In this document: positions 1-5,868 of the stretch, in pieces
How positions within the stretch are numbered: position 1 is the stretch's first letter
How the letters are laid out: each line of letters begins with the position of its first letter
NCBI GenBank assembly: GCA_051006515.1
Contig: JBPCTD010000021.1
Location: forward strand, 1-13,919
DNA: 13,919 nucleotides
Reading direction: 5' to 3'
Source of the DNA: ZLKRG08 sp051006515
Lineage (GTDB): Bacteria > Actinomycetota > Actinomycetes > Nanopelagicales > Nanopelagicaceae
The notes under the pieces: generated by a model
The model's database searches: none
Seen by the model: only the letters and a program-made list of their open reading frames with translations
What the model was told of the DNA's origin: nothing
Position numbers and translations under genes: made by a program

Positions 1-773
1 AGAACATTGCAATTGCTTACGAAACCGTCGAGGTCGATGGCCATTTACCACTTCTTGCCCCTATGTCAGAAGTTGCAGGTCGACTGGCTACGCAAGTCGG
101 AGCAACCGCGTTGCAGAAAGCAAATGGTGGGCGCGGCGTCTTGATCGGCGGAGTACCAGGAGTACGTCCTGGAAAAGTAGTTGTAATTGGTGGTGGAGTG
201 GCTGGACTAAATGCTGCGGTTATGGCACGTGGTTTAGGTGGAGATGTAACTATTCTTGATCGAAGTGCTTCTAGGTTGCAATATATTGACGCGCTCTACG
301 ACGGCAACATCAAGACATTGATGTCTAATGATCACGCTATTGAACAAGAGTTGCTGGAAGCAGATTTAGTTATTGGTGCAGTTTTGATTCATGGTGCGAA
401 GGCGCCTAAATTGGTAAGCAATCAATTAGTTTCAAAGATGAAGTCAGGTTCAGTGTTGGTTGATATTGCGATTGATCAAGGTGGATGTTTTGAAGATTCC
501 AAACCAACCACTCACGCTGAACCTACTTACAAAGTTCACAACTCAATCTTTTATTGCGTAGCTAATATGCCAGGCGCAGTCCCAGTTGCTTCCACATATG
601 CGCTAACCAATGCCACTTTGCCATATGCGATTGCTATTGCAAATAAAGGCTGGAAAGGCGCGTTAACTGCCGATTCAAATCTGGCAAAGGGACTAAATGT
701 ATGTGAAGGCAAAGTTACATACGAAGCTGTAGCCAAGGCCCATGGATATCCATTCACTTCAAACCTTTATTGA
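1..773 (+). CDS. ald: Alanine dehydrogenase, 3' part (5' end outside window)
   Basis: Catalyses the reversible NAD-dependent deamination of L-alanine to pyruvate and ammonium in the cytoplasm. The reading frame is open from base 3, with about 256 residues visible of a usual length near 370, so roughly the first third, with the substrate-binding Arg and Lys, is missing. The visible part starts with the family signature AYETVEV...LPLLAPMSEVAGRLA. The NAD-binding Rossmann loop follows (VVVIGGGVAGLNAA, with the acidic residue in TILD). Then comes the DIAIDQGG motif, which carries the catalytic Asp in characterised alanine dehydrogenases. The stop is TGA at 771-773. The last 32 bases overlap the start of xerD in another frame. 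Related NAD(P) transhydrogenase alpha subunits share the fold, but the motif set and C-terminal length fit Ald better. Confidence 0.95.
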   Translation, partial: NIAIAYETVEVDGHLPLLAPMSEVAGRLATQVGATALQKANGGRGVLIGGVPGVRPGKVVVIGGGVAGLNAAVMARGLGGDVTILDRSASRLQYIDALYDGNIKTLMSNDHAIEQELLEADLVIGAVLIHGAKAPKLVSNQLVSKMKSGSVLVDIAIDQGGCFEDSKPTTHAEPTYKVHNSIFYCVANMPGAVPVASTYALTNATLPYAIAIANKGWKGALTADSNLAKGLNVCEGKVTYEAVAKAHGYPFTSNLY

Positions 774-1620
774 TTATTTAAGGGTAGAAAAAGGCGCTGC
801 TACCAACACTGTCGCTGCTTATCGCAGGGATTTAACAAAGTATTTAAATTGGCGCTTAGCAAATCCTGGCGCTTCAATAAAGGATTATGCAACATCAATT
901 TCCAATTTAGCTCCGTCCTCGTTGGAAAGAAATTTCAGCGCAATCAGATCTTTCCATAGTTATTTGTCCCGAGAATTTGGTGAAATTGATCCAACTGAGG
1001 ATCTACCTGAAACTTCAAAGAAAGTGCGTTTACCTAAAGCGCTACCTATAAATGAGATTACTTCGATGATTGAAGTTATTAAAGATCCATCCAACTCAAT
1101 CACTCTTAGGGATCATTTATTGCTGGAACTTCTTTACAGCACAGGAGCGCGAGTAAGTGAAGTTGTTGGCTTAAATCTTAATGATTTGAGCGTTAGCCAA
1201 GTTGGCGATGAAGAGGTAACAATTATCAAACTGAAAGGTAAAGGTGGCAAAGAGCGCATCGTTCCTTTGGGAAGTTATGCAAAAAATGATCTAGAGGATT
1301 ACTTAGTTAGAACGCGCCCTTCACTTAATAATAGAAGCCAAGAAACTGCACTCTTTTTAAATGCGCGAGGAACTAGATTATCTAGAGTAAGTGCATGGGA
1401 AGTTGTAAAGAGAGCGGCTGGTCTTGCAGGAATCGGTGAAAAAGTTACGCCTCATACCTTCCGTCACTCATTTGCCACTCATTTGCTAGATGGCGGCGCT
1501 GATATAAGAGTGGTGCAAGAACTGCTAGGTCATTCATCGGTAACGACGACGCAGATTTATACGTTGATCACAATAGATAAGGTGCGCGAGTCTTATCGAC
1601 TGGCGCACCCTAGAGCTTAA
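742..1620 (+). CDS. xerD: Site-specific tyrosine recombinase XerD
   Basis: Tyrosine recombinase that resolves chromosome dimers at dif together with XerC. The protein has 292 residues, normal for the family. The N-terminal SAM-like core-binding domain spans about residues 3-85 (YLRVEKG, NTVAAYRRDL). The catalytic domain spans about 100-290. All six active-site residues are visible: R137 (TGARVSE), K167 (GKGGKER), H238 and R241 (PHTFRHSF), H264 (LLGHSS) and the nucleophile Y273 (TQIYT). The ATG at 742 lies inside the end of ald. It is needed to encode the first helix, and no other start codon follows soon, so the 32-bp overlap appears genuine. A weak ribosome site AAGG lies at 734-737. XerD rather than XerC is inferred from position beside parA/scpA, as in other actinobacteria. 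Confidence 0.93.
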   Translation: MDIHSLQTFIDYLRVEKGAATNTVAAYRRDLTKYLNWRLANPGASIKDYATSISNLAPSSLERNFSAIRSFHSYLSREFGEIDPTEDLPETSKKVRLPKALPINEITSMIEVIKDPSNSITLRDHLLLELLYSTGARVSEVVGLNLNDLSVSQVGDEEVTIIKLKGKGGKERIVPLGSYAKNDLEDYLVRTRPSLNNRSQETALFLNARGTRLSRVSAWEVVKRAAGLAGIGEKVTPHTFRHSFATHLLDGGADIRVVQELLGHSSVTTTQIYTLITIDKVRESYRLAHPRA

Positions 1621-1656
1621 ATAGAGCTTAACTATTATTTAATTAGAGCCTAATAT

Positions 1657-2052
1657 TTAAAGACCACGTAATCTGCGAGCAAGAATTGAATTCTCACCTT
1701 TGGCTTCTAAGTCAGAGATAATTACCGCGAGTGATTCGCGAACAATACGACCGCGATCTACTGCTAATCCAAGATCTCCACGTAACAGAATGCGCGCTTG
1801 ATCTAAATCAAATAGCTCATCCGGAGACAGATAAACGGTGATTTTTTCATCATGTCTTTCGCGACCAGATGGTTGTCTGGCAGTGGTGTTGCGACGACGT
1901 TGAGTTGTGCGCACTCCGGTCTGTTTCTTATTTGGCTTTGCAGCTTCAATTGGCATAACTGCATCTTCAGTTGAAACCACATCTGGTACTGAGACCAAAG
2001 GTTTGGCGCGGAATAATTCATCAGCACCTGGTAGGGAAGCGCGGCGACTCAT
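1657..2052 (-). CDS. Small ribbon-helix-helix-like protein, partner of ParA
   Basis: Function unknown; 131 residues. The first ~67 residues are basic, Pro/Ala/Thr-rich and probably disordered (QRRRNTTARQ, PSGRERHDEK). Residues ~68-131 look like a ribbon-helix-helix fold: a strand (EKITVYLSPDEL, 69-80), a helix (81-92), a Gly-containing turn, and a second helix (RIVRESLAVIISDLEAKG). A basic tail (ARRLRGL) ends the protein. The start overlaps the parA stop by 4 bp (ATGA on the minus strand), so the two are very likely translationally coupled. Small RHH proteins such as ParG or Omega act as DNA-binding partners of ParA ATPases in plasmids. I infer a similar role here: a centromere-like or operator-binding adaptor. 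I recall similar proteins beside this ParA in streptomycetes but cannot verify it here. The gene converges on xerD with a 36-bp gap. Confidence 0.8.
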   Translation of the reverse strand: MSRRASLPGADELFRAKPLVSVPDVVSTEDAVMPIEAAKPNKKQTGVRTTQRRRNTTARQPSGRERHDEKITVYLSPDELFDLDQARILLRGDLGLAVDRGRIVRESLAVIISDLEAKGENSILARRLRGL

Positions 2053-2930
2053 TTTGCTCCTCCTCGAGAGATTAATTCACGGGCTAAGCGACGATAAGAG
2101 TTCGCTGCCCCAGAGTTATTAGCGTACTGGGTAATTGGTTCGCCTTGAACCGAACTTTCGGAGAAGCGAATAGTTTTAGCGATAATAGTTTCAAATACAT
2201 CTTCTGGAAATTGTTCAACAATGCGTTGTAAAACTTCACGATTATGAACGGCACGACGGTCGTACATAGTTGCCAAAATTCCTGCAAGTTTTAAATCAGG
2301 GTTTAGGGCTGCTCGAACCTTGTTAAGGTTATTATTTAGCTCAATAAAACCATGCAGTGAGAACCACTCGCATTGAAGCGGAACAATCACTTCATCAGAT
2401 GCCACAAGCGCATTAATCGCAAGTTGACCCATCGTTGGTTGGCAATCAATCAAAATAACATCGTAGAAATCTTTAAGTGGAGCCAAGACTCGCTTAAGGA
2501 AAAATTGACTTCCAATCTCTGCGCCTAGAACTGTTTCTGCGGTTGCTAATTCGCGGTTAGCAGGCAAGAAATCTAAGCCCGGAAGTGAGGTTTTTAGAAC
2601 AATATCTTCAGGATTATGAGAGGAATCCATGATTGCGTAATAAATGGTTTCTTCTTTTGGTAATTCATTGCCGCGAACACCAAGACCAAGTGTCATGCCG
2701 CCTTGCGGATCAAAATCAACTAGTAAAACGCGACGTCCAAGTTCAACTAACGCAGCACCTAAATTAATAGTGGTGGTTGTTTTTCCCACGCCACCTTTTT
2801 GATTGAAGATTGAAACAACCTTCGCTCCACCATGTGTTGTAAGTGGAGTCGGCGTTGGTAGAACTTTTGATTTGGTATCAGTTAAAGAGGCGGTAGTTAC
2901 AACCTCTTCAAATGTCGATTTAGCGTTCAA
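2049..2930 (-). CDS. parA: ParA/Soj-family ATPase (orphan, beside scpAB)
   Basis: Deviant-Walker ATPase of the ParA/MinD superfamily, 293 residues. These proteins bind DNA as ATP dimers and position chromosomes, plasmids or other cargo. A ~35-residue variable N-terminus precedes the core. The signature KGGVGKT is at residues 45-51 (K45 signature lysine, K50 P-loop lysine). The Walker A' Asp is D72 (LLVDFDPQGG) and the Walker B Asp is D162 (VILIDCQP). The start is TTG (bases 2930-2928). It is preceded by AGGAAAGAGAGG with an 8-base spacer, there is an in-frame stop just upstream, and no ATG or GTG occurs in frame before the P-loop. No parB lies beside it, so this is not the classical oriC parAB locus; it resembles the orphan ParA next to scpA in mycobacteria (Rv1708). 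Its immediate partner is the downstream RHH-like gene. Confidence 0.92.
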   Translation of the reverse strand: MNAKSTFEEVVTTASLTDTKSKVLPTPTPLTTHGGAKVVSIFNQKGGVGKTTTTINLGAALVELGRRVLLVDFDPQGGMTLGLGVRGNELPKEETIYYAIMDSSHNPEDIVLKTSLPGLDFLPANRELATAETVLGAEIGSQFFLKRVLAPLKDFYDVILIDCQPTMGQLAINALVASDEVIVPLQCEWFSLHGFIELNNNLNKVRAALNPDLKLAGILATMYDRRAVHNREVLQRIVEQFPEDVFETIIAKTIRFSESSVQGEPITQYANNSGAANSYRRLARELISRGGAK

Positions 2931-2951
2931 GCGTTAAACCTCTCTTTCCTG

Positions 2952-2993
2952 GTGGAAACCTATTTTGAGCCTTCGCTTTACGCAAGTTTCCAC
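2952..2993. promoter_or_regulatory. 8-bp inverted repeat spanning the parA promoter
   Basis: GTGGAAAC at 2952-2959 and its exact reverse complement GTTTCCAC at 2986-2993 face each other across 26 bp. They bracket the candidate parA promoter and lie upstream of scpA. Visible directly: the perfect 8-bp arms. Inferred: an operator for autoregulation by ParA or its RHH-like partner, as is usual in partition operons. The arms resemble parS half-sites (GTTTCAC/GTGAAAC) with one extra C, but the spacing is wrong for a canonical parS. Confidence 0.5.
2957..2985 (-). promoter_or_regulatory. Candidate parA promoter
   Basis: Read on the minus strand: a -35-like TTGCGT (bases 2985-2980), a 17-bp spacer, and a -10-like TAGGTT (bases 2962-2957) that fits the actinobacterial TANNNT pattern. 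Transcription would begin about 20 bases before the TTG start and leave room for the strong AGGAAAGAGAGG ribosome site. Confidence 0.5.
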
Positions 2994-3005
2994 GCACCTC
3001 TAAGG

Positions 3006-3019
3006 TAGGTTTATCGCCG
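3006..3019 (+). promoter_or_regulatory. Candidate -10 box for a leaderless scpA transcript
   Basis: TAGGTT at 3006-3011 ends seven bases before the GTG start of scpA. This is the spacing expected when transcription starts at the start codon itself, a common arrangement in actinobacteria. No convincing -35 is seen 17 bp upstream (CAAGTT at 2983-2988). An alternative reading is that AAGGTAGGT at 3002-3010 is a ribosome binding site for a transcript starting further upstream. Confidence 0.4.
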
Positions 3020-3912
3020 TGGATTTGGCAGGTTTATCTGGAGAGGTCTTAAATCCTTCTGCAACAAGTGCTGAAGGTAGTGGTTTTGCCGTCCATTTGG
3101 ATAATTTTGACGGCCCTTTTGACCTGCTATTACAGCTAATCTCACGCCACAAATTAGACGTCACTGAAGTTTCACTCTCATTAGTTACCGATGAATTTAT
3201 CGGACACATCCGCAAGCTGGAAGAAAGCGGCGCAGGTTGGCAACTTGATCAAGCAACTGAATTCTTAGTTGTTGCAGCGACTCTTCTTGATTTAAAAGCG
3301 GCTAAATTGTTGCCTCAAGGTGAAGTAGAGGATGAGGCAGACTTAGCTCTCCTTGAAGCTCGTGACCTGCTCTTTGCTCGATTACTTCAATATCGTGCAT
3401 TTAAAGAGATCGCGGCAACATTCTCAGAGCGCATCTCCTTGGCGGAGAAGAGTTTTCCTAGGACAGTTGCCTTAGATAGTCATTTCGCTGCTCTCTTACC
3501 TGAGGTGCTAATCGGAGTCGGCCCAGAACGTTTCTCCGTTATCGCCGATCGTGTCCTATACCCAAAGGCGCCACCAACGGTTTCCATAGAGCATATCCAT
3601 CGACCGCTAGTTAGCGTGGCAGAGCAGAGCCAATTTGTAATCAATGCGCTTCGTTTGGCAAGACATCTAAGTTTCCGGGCCCTTGTCCACGATGCCGAAG
3701 AGACCATGGTTATCGTCGCCCGCTTCTTAGCCCTATTAGACCTTTACCGGACCGGTTCGCTTCGTTTTGAGCAGCTGGAGGCCTTTACCGATCTGCAGAT
3801 TAGTTGGGTGGGTAGCCAGAGCGGGGATATAGCGATCTCAGACGAATTTGATACCCCGGTACTTGTTGACGACAAGATTAATGATGAAATACCCAAGGAG
3901 AACGAACAATGA
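3019..3912 (+). CDS. scpA: Segregation and condensation protein A (ScpA, SMC kleisin)
   Basis: Kleisin subunit that, with ScpB, bridges the SMC ATPase heads and drives chromosome compaction and segregation. It has 297 residues. After ~22 variable residues comes the N-terminal SMC-neck-binding domain, with the family hallmark FAVHLDNFDGPFDLLLQLI and DVTEVSLSLVTDEFI. TEFLVVAATLLDLKAAKLLP is the typical conserved helix. The C-terminal winged helix, about residues 220-280, contains HDAEETMVIVARFLALLDLYRTGSLRFEQ and FTDLQISW. The start is GTG; upstream alternatives are ruled out by the short divergent gap. The stop overlaps scpB by 4 bp (ATGA), so the pair is co-translated. Confidence 0.95.
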   Translation: MDLAGLSGEVLNPSATSAEGSGFAVHLDNFDGPFDLLLQLISRHKLDVTEVSLSLVTDEFIGHIRKLEESGAGWQLDQATEFLVVAATLLDLKAAKLLPQGEVEDEADLALLEARDLLFARLLQYRAFKEIAATFSERISLAEKSFPRTVALDSHFAALLPEVLIGVGPERFSVIADRVLYPKAPPTVSIEHIHRPLVSVAEQSQFVINALRLARHLSFRALVHDAEETMVIVARFLALLDLYRTGSLRFEQLEAFTDLQISWVGSQSGDIAISDEFDTPVLVDDKINDEIPKENEQ

Positions 3913-4454
3913 CCGATTTACACCGATCAATCGAGGCAATCCTGATGGTTGTCGATGAACCTGTCACTGAAACCACTCTTGCCCAAATTTTAGAGCGCCC
4001 AGTCGATGAGGTTGAGGCAGCCCTGTTGGAGCTTATTAGCAGCTATCAGGATCGAGGCTTTGAACTAAAGAAGATAAATGGCGGTTGGCGCTTTTATAGC
4101 CACCCTGAATTTTCAAGTGTCGTAGAGAAGTTCGTCCTAGATGGTCAGCAATCAAGGTTAACTCAAGCCGCACTTGAGACTTTAGCGGTAATTGCATATC
4201 GCCAACCAATCTCGCGTGCCAGGGTCTCTGCAATCCGTGGGGTTAATGTTGAAGCGGTTATGAAGACCTTGGTCAACCGCGGACTAGTTGAAGAATCTGG
4301 CGTAGAGCCTGAATCTGGCGCCATCCTCTATCGGACTACAAGTTACTTCCTTGAGCGGCTAGGAGTTAACTCCTTGGAGGACCTGCCAGCGTTAGCCCCT
4401 TATCTGCCTGATCTGGCGGCCCTAGATGAGGTTCTGGATTCTCTAACTGATTAA
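3909..4454 (+). CDS. scpB: Segregation and condensation protein B (ScpB)
   Basis: Partner of ScpA in the SMC condensin complex; it dimerises and binds the ScpA linker. It has 181 residues, typical of the family. Two winged-helix domains are visible: residues ~1-80 (LHRSIEAILMVVDEPVTETTLAQIL; NGGWRFYSHPEF) and ~85-160. The second contains the strongly conserved LTQAALETLAVIAYRQPISRA stretch, IRGVNVEAVMKTLVNRGLVEE and LYRTTSYFLERLGV. A short acidic tail follows. The ATG overlaps the scpA stop by 4 bp with no separate ribosome site of note, indicating translational coupling. GC is a little higher here than in neighbouring genes, but nothing suggests transfer. Confidence 0.95.
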   Translation: MTDLHRSIEAILMVVDEPVTETTLAQILERPVDEVEAALLELISSYQDRGFELKKINGGWRFYSHPEFSSVVEKFVLDGQQSRLTQAALETLAVIAYRQPISRARVSAIRGVNVEAVMKTLVNRGLVEESGVEPESGAILYRTTSYFLERLGVNSLEDLPALAPYLPDLAALDEVLDSLTD

Positions 4455-4460
4455 TCGCGC

Positions 4461-4466
4461 TAGAAT
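4461..4466 (+). promoter_or_regulatory. Possible -10 box before the pseudouridine synthase gene
   Basis: TAGAAT lies in the 42-bp gap after scpB, 30 bases before the next ATG. No good -35 lies at the right distance (ATTCTC at 4438-4443 for a 17-bp spacer). It may provide a separate promoter for the rluB-like gene, which otherwise would be read through from scpAB. Confidence 0.3.
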
Positions 4467-4496
4467 TGGCCCATTAATGAAAGATGGGAATCTTGC

Positions 4497-5228
4497 ATGG
4501 CTGAGAAATCAAATAGCTCAATACGATTAAATAAATATATTGCCGATGCCGGAGTCACCAGTAGACGTGGGGCAGATGCCCTAATCCTGGCAGGGCGAGT
4601 TAAGGTAAATGGGAAACGAATTACTGAATTAGGGTTCAAAGTTCCAGAAAAGTCTAAAGTTGAGGTTGATGGTGAAACAATATCTTTAGAAATTTCTAAA
4701 ACTTACATTGCGTTGTATAAACCAAGAGGTGTTTTGTCTACCATGTACGACCCTGAGGGTAGAGCTTCATTAGCTGAGCTTTTAGATTTTCGAAAAGAAC
4801 GCCTTTTCCATGTGGGTAGGCTCGATAAGGATTCTGAAGGCTTAATCCTTTTAACAAATGATGGCGAAGTAACCTTTCGGGCAACTCATCCAAGTTTTGG
4901 TCTTGAAAAGACCTACCTTGTTCAGTACGACGGCGAACTCCCAAAAGATGCAAAGGGGGTCTTACTCAAAGGAATCGAACTGGAAGATGGAATTGGTCGA
5001 GTAACCGGTTACCGAGAACTTCCAAACAATTGGTTAGAGTTGAAAATTCACGAGGGTAGGTACCACATCATCAGGCGATTGATGGAGGCTATCGGGGTTA
5101 AGGTGCTTCGTCTGGTGCGCAGCCAATTTGGGCCGATCTATTTAGGAGAACTCAAGGAGGGCAGATTCCGGGATCTGAATAGCGTTGAAGTTACAAATTT
5201 ATATCAGGCTTTACAGTTAAAACCATAA
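4497..5228 (+). CDS. rluB: rRNA pseudouridine synthase, RluB/RsuA group
   Basis: Isomerises a uridine of ribosomal RNA to pseudouridine; RluB and RsuA relatives act on 23S helix 80-93 or 16S U516. It has 243 residues. An N-terminal S4 RNA-binding domain spans ~9-60 (RLNKYIADAGVTSRRGADALI, GRVKVNGK). It is followed by the catalytic domain with the signature HVGRLDKDSEGLILLTNDG, whose D110 is the expected catalytic Asp. The late family motif reads EGRYHIIRRLMEAIG (187-200). RluB-type proteins usually have EGRNRQVRRM here, while YH is RsuA-like, so the exact target is uncertain. Position after scpAB is the usual actinobacterial one (Rv1709-1711 order). The ATG has only a weak ribosome site. Confidence 0.88.
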   Translation: MAEKSNSSIRLNKYIADAGVTSRRGADALILAGRVKVNGKRITELGFKVPEKSKVEVDGETISLEISKTYIALYKPRGVLSTMYDPEGRASLAELLDFRKERLFHVGRLDKDSEGLILLTNDGEVTFRATHPSFGLEKTYLVQYDGELPKDAKGVLLKGIELEDGIGRVTGYRELPNNWLELKIHEGRYHIIRRLMEAIGVKVLRLVRSQFGPIYLGELKEGRFRDLNSVEVTNLYQALQLKP

Positions 5229-5264
5229 ACTGTTTTATCCATATTTTGAAAATAAAGATAAATT

Positions 5265-5420
5265 GTTATATCGATAATAATGAGCGCAAAATATGGTTTT
5301 GTCGATAATTTCGAGCGCAATTTAGCATATAAATATAGTTTTGTCGATATTTAGCAGTGTCCAATTTCGGCTTGGTGTAGAGAGCTGAGTTGGTAGGTAT
5401 TTTGTATTTATCGACAAAAC
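5265..5420. repeat. GTTTTGTCGATA element array (3 direct, 1 inverted)
   Basis: Direct copies are at 5265-5276 (10 of 12 matches), 5296-5307 (perfect) and 5338-5349 (perfect); an inverted perfect copy is at 5409-5420. The 5296 and 5409 copies extend to a 16-bp match (5293-5308 against 5408-5423). The first two copies also share a flank, TCGATAAT-N3-GAGCGCAA, at 5271-5289 and 5302-5320. Start-to-start spacing of the direct copies is 31 and 42 bp, close to three and four DNA helical turns. That suggests a protein binding on one face rather than a coding or transposon remnant. Confidence 0.75.
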
Positions 5421-5438
5421 CATCTATTGAGATATAAA
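5411..5438 (+). promoter_or_regulatory. Candidate aroH operon promoter inside the inverted repeat copy
   Basis: TCGACA (5411-5416) as -35, a 16-bp spacer, and TATAAA (5433-5438) as -10. The -35 lies within the inverted GTTTTGTCGATA element, so a protein on that element would block RNA polymerase. The -10 lacks the final T favoured in actinobacteria, so the call is tentative. Confidence 0.35.
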
Positions 5439-5486
5439 CATACGTAAATCCGAAGTATTAGAAGAAGAGAAAGGTAAAATCAACCT

Positions 5487-5849
5487 ATGTCGGTTAAGGC
5501 GATACGTGGGGCGATTCAAGTTGAGGCGAATACTGCTGAAGCGATCGCATCTGGAGTAAAGGAGCTTCTGCCTGCAATTTTGGAAGGTAACTCGTTGCTT
5601 CGTGACGATGTAATCTCAGTAATCCTCACCTGTACCCCAGATCTAAATGCTGCGTTTCCAGCAGCCTTTGCCCGAGAGATTGGTTTTGGCGCAATTCCTC
5701 TTCTTTGCGCAGTCGAGATGGATGTACCGGGTTCGCTTCCGCTGACAATCCGAGTGATGCTTCATGTAGAGATTGCCAACGCTAATCAGCAAATAAGCCA
5801 TATATATCTCCGCGGAGCAACATCGCTGCGTAAAGATTTAGCTCAATAA
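5487..5849 (+). CDS. aroH: Chorismate mutase, AroH class
   Basis: Converts chorismate to prephenate, the branch-point step towards tyrosine and phenylalanine. The 120 residues match the monofunctional trimeric AroH fold of Bacillus subtilis, not the helical AroQ type. Active-site residues line up one position from the B. subtilis numbering: R7 (AIRGA), E77 within CAVEMDVPG, R89 (TIRVMLHV), Y107 (HIYLRGA) and R115. The ATPDLNAAFP-like segment (TCTPDLNAAFPAA, 48-60) is also typical. The ribosome site AAAGG lies about 12 bases before the ATG. tyrA follows after 19 bp, so product passes straight to the next enzyme's gene. The gene is first in its run and is preceded by the repeated element array, likely its control region. 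Confidence 0.94.
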   Translation: MSVKAIRGAIQVEANTAEAIASGVKELLPAILEGNSLLRDDVISVILTCTPDLNAAFPAAFAREIGFGAIPLLCAVEMDVPGSLPLTIRVMLHVEIANANQQISHIYLRGATSLRKDLAQ

Positions 5850-5868
5850 GGCTATCTAGGAAGAGCTA

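Larger units (their letters stand above)
5229..5486. promoter_or_regulatory. AT-rich intergenic region with repeated operator-like elements
   Basis: This is the largest gene-free gap in the window. It holds four related elements and a candidate promoter for aroH, described separately. I see no convincing small ORF, tRNA, riboswitch or terminator hairpin with a T-run. The 12-bp core GTTTTGTCGATA occurs perfectly three times, and a fourth copy matches 10 of 12. The region separates the rluB-like gene from the aroH-tyrA-cmk/der run and so probably holds the control region of that operon. Confidence 0.6.

Noticed and set aside
1617..1656. Possible bidirectional terminator between xerD and the RHH-like gene
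   Set aside because: Inverted words TTAAATA/TATTTAA and ATTAG/CTAAT exist, but the stems are short and AT-only, without a GC core or T-run.
3909..4454. Slightly higher GC of scpA/scpB than neighbours as a sign of transfer
   Set aside because: The difference is small by eye, the genes are core actinobacterial genes in standard order, and no mobile-element borders are present.
5235..5243. TTATCCATA resembles a DnaA box
   Set aside because: One mismatch to TTATCCACA, single copy, and no dnaA, dnaN or box cluster nearby. The AT-rich gap is better explained by the operator-like array than by an origin.
5381..5400. AGAGCTGAGTTGGTAGGT resembles a tRNA D-arm
   Set aside because: No matching acceptor stem, anticodon arm or TTCRANNC T-arm follows at the expected distances, so it is not a tRNA gene. 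At most it is a chance match or old remnant.
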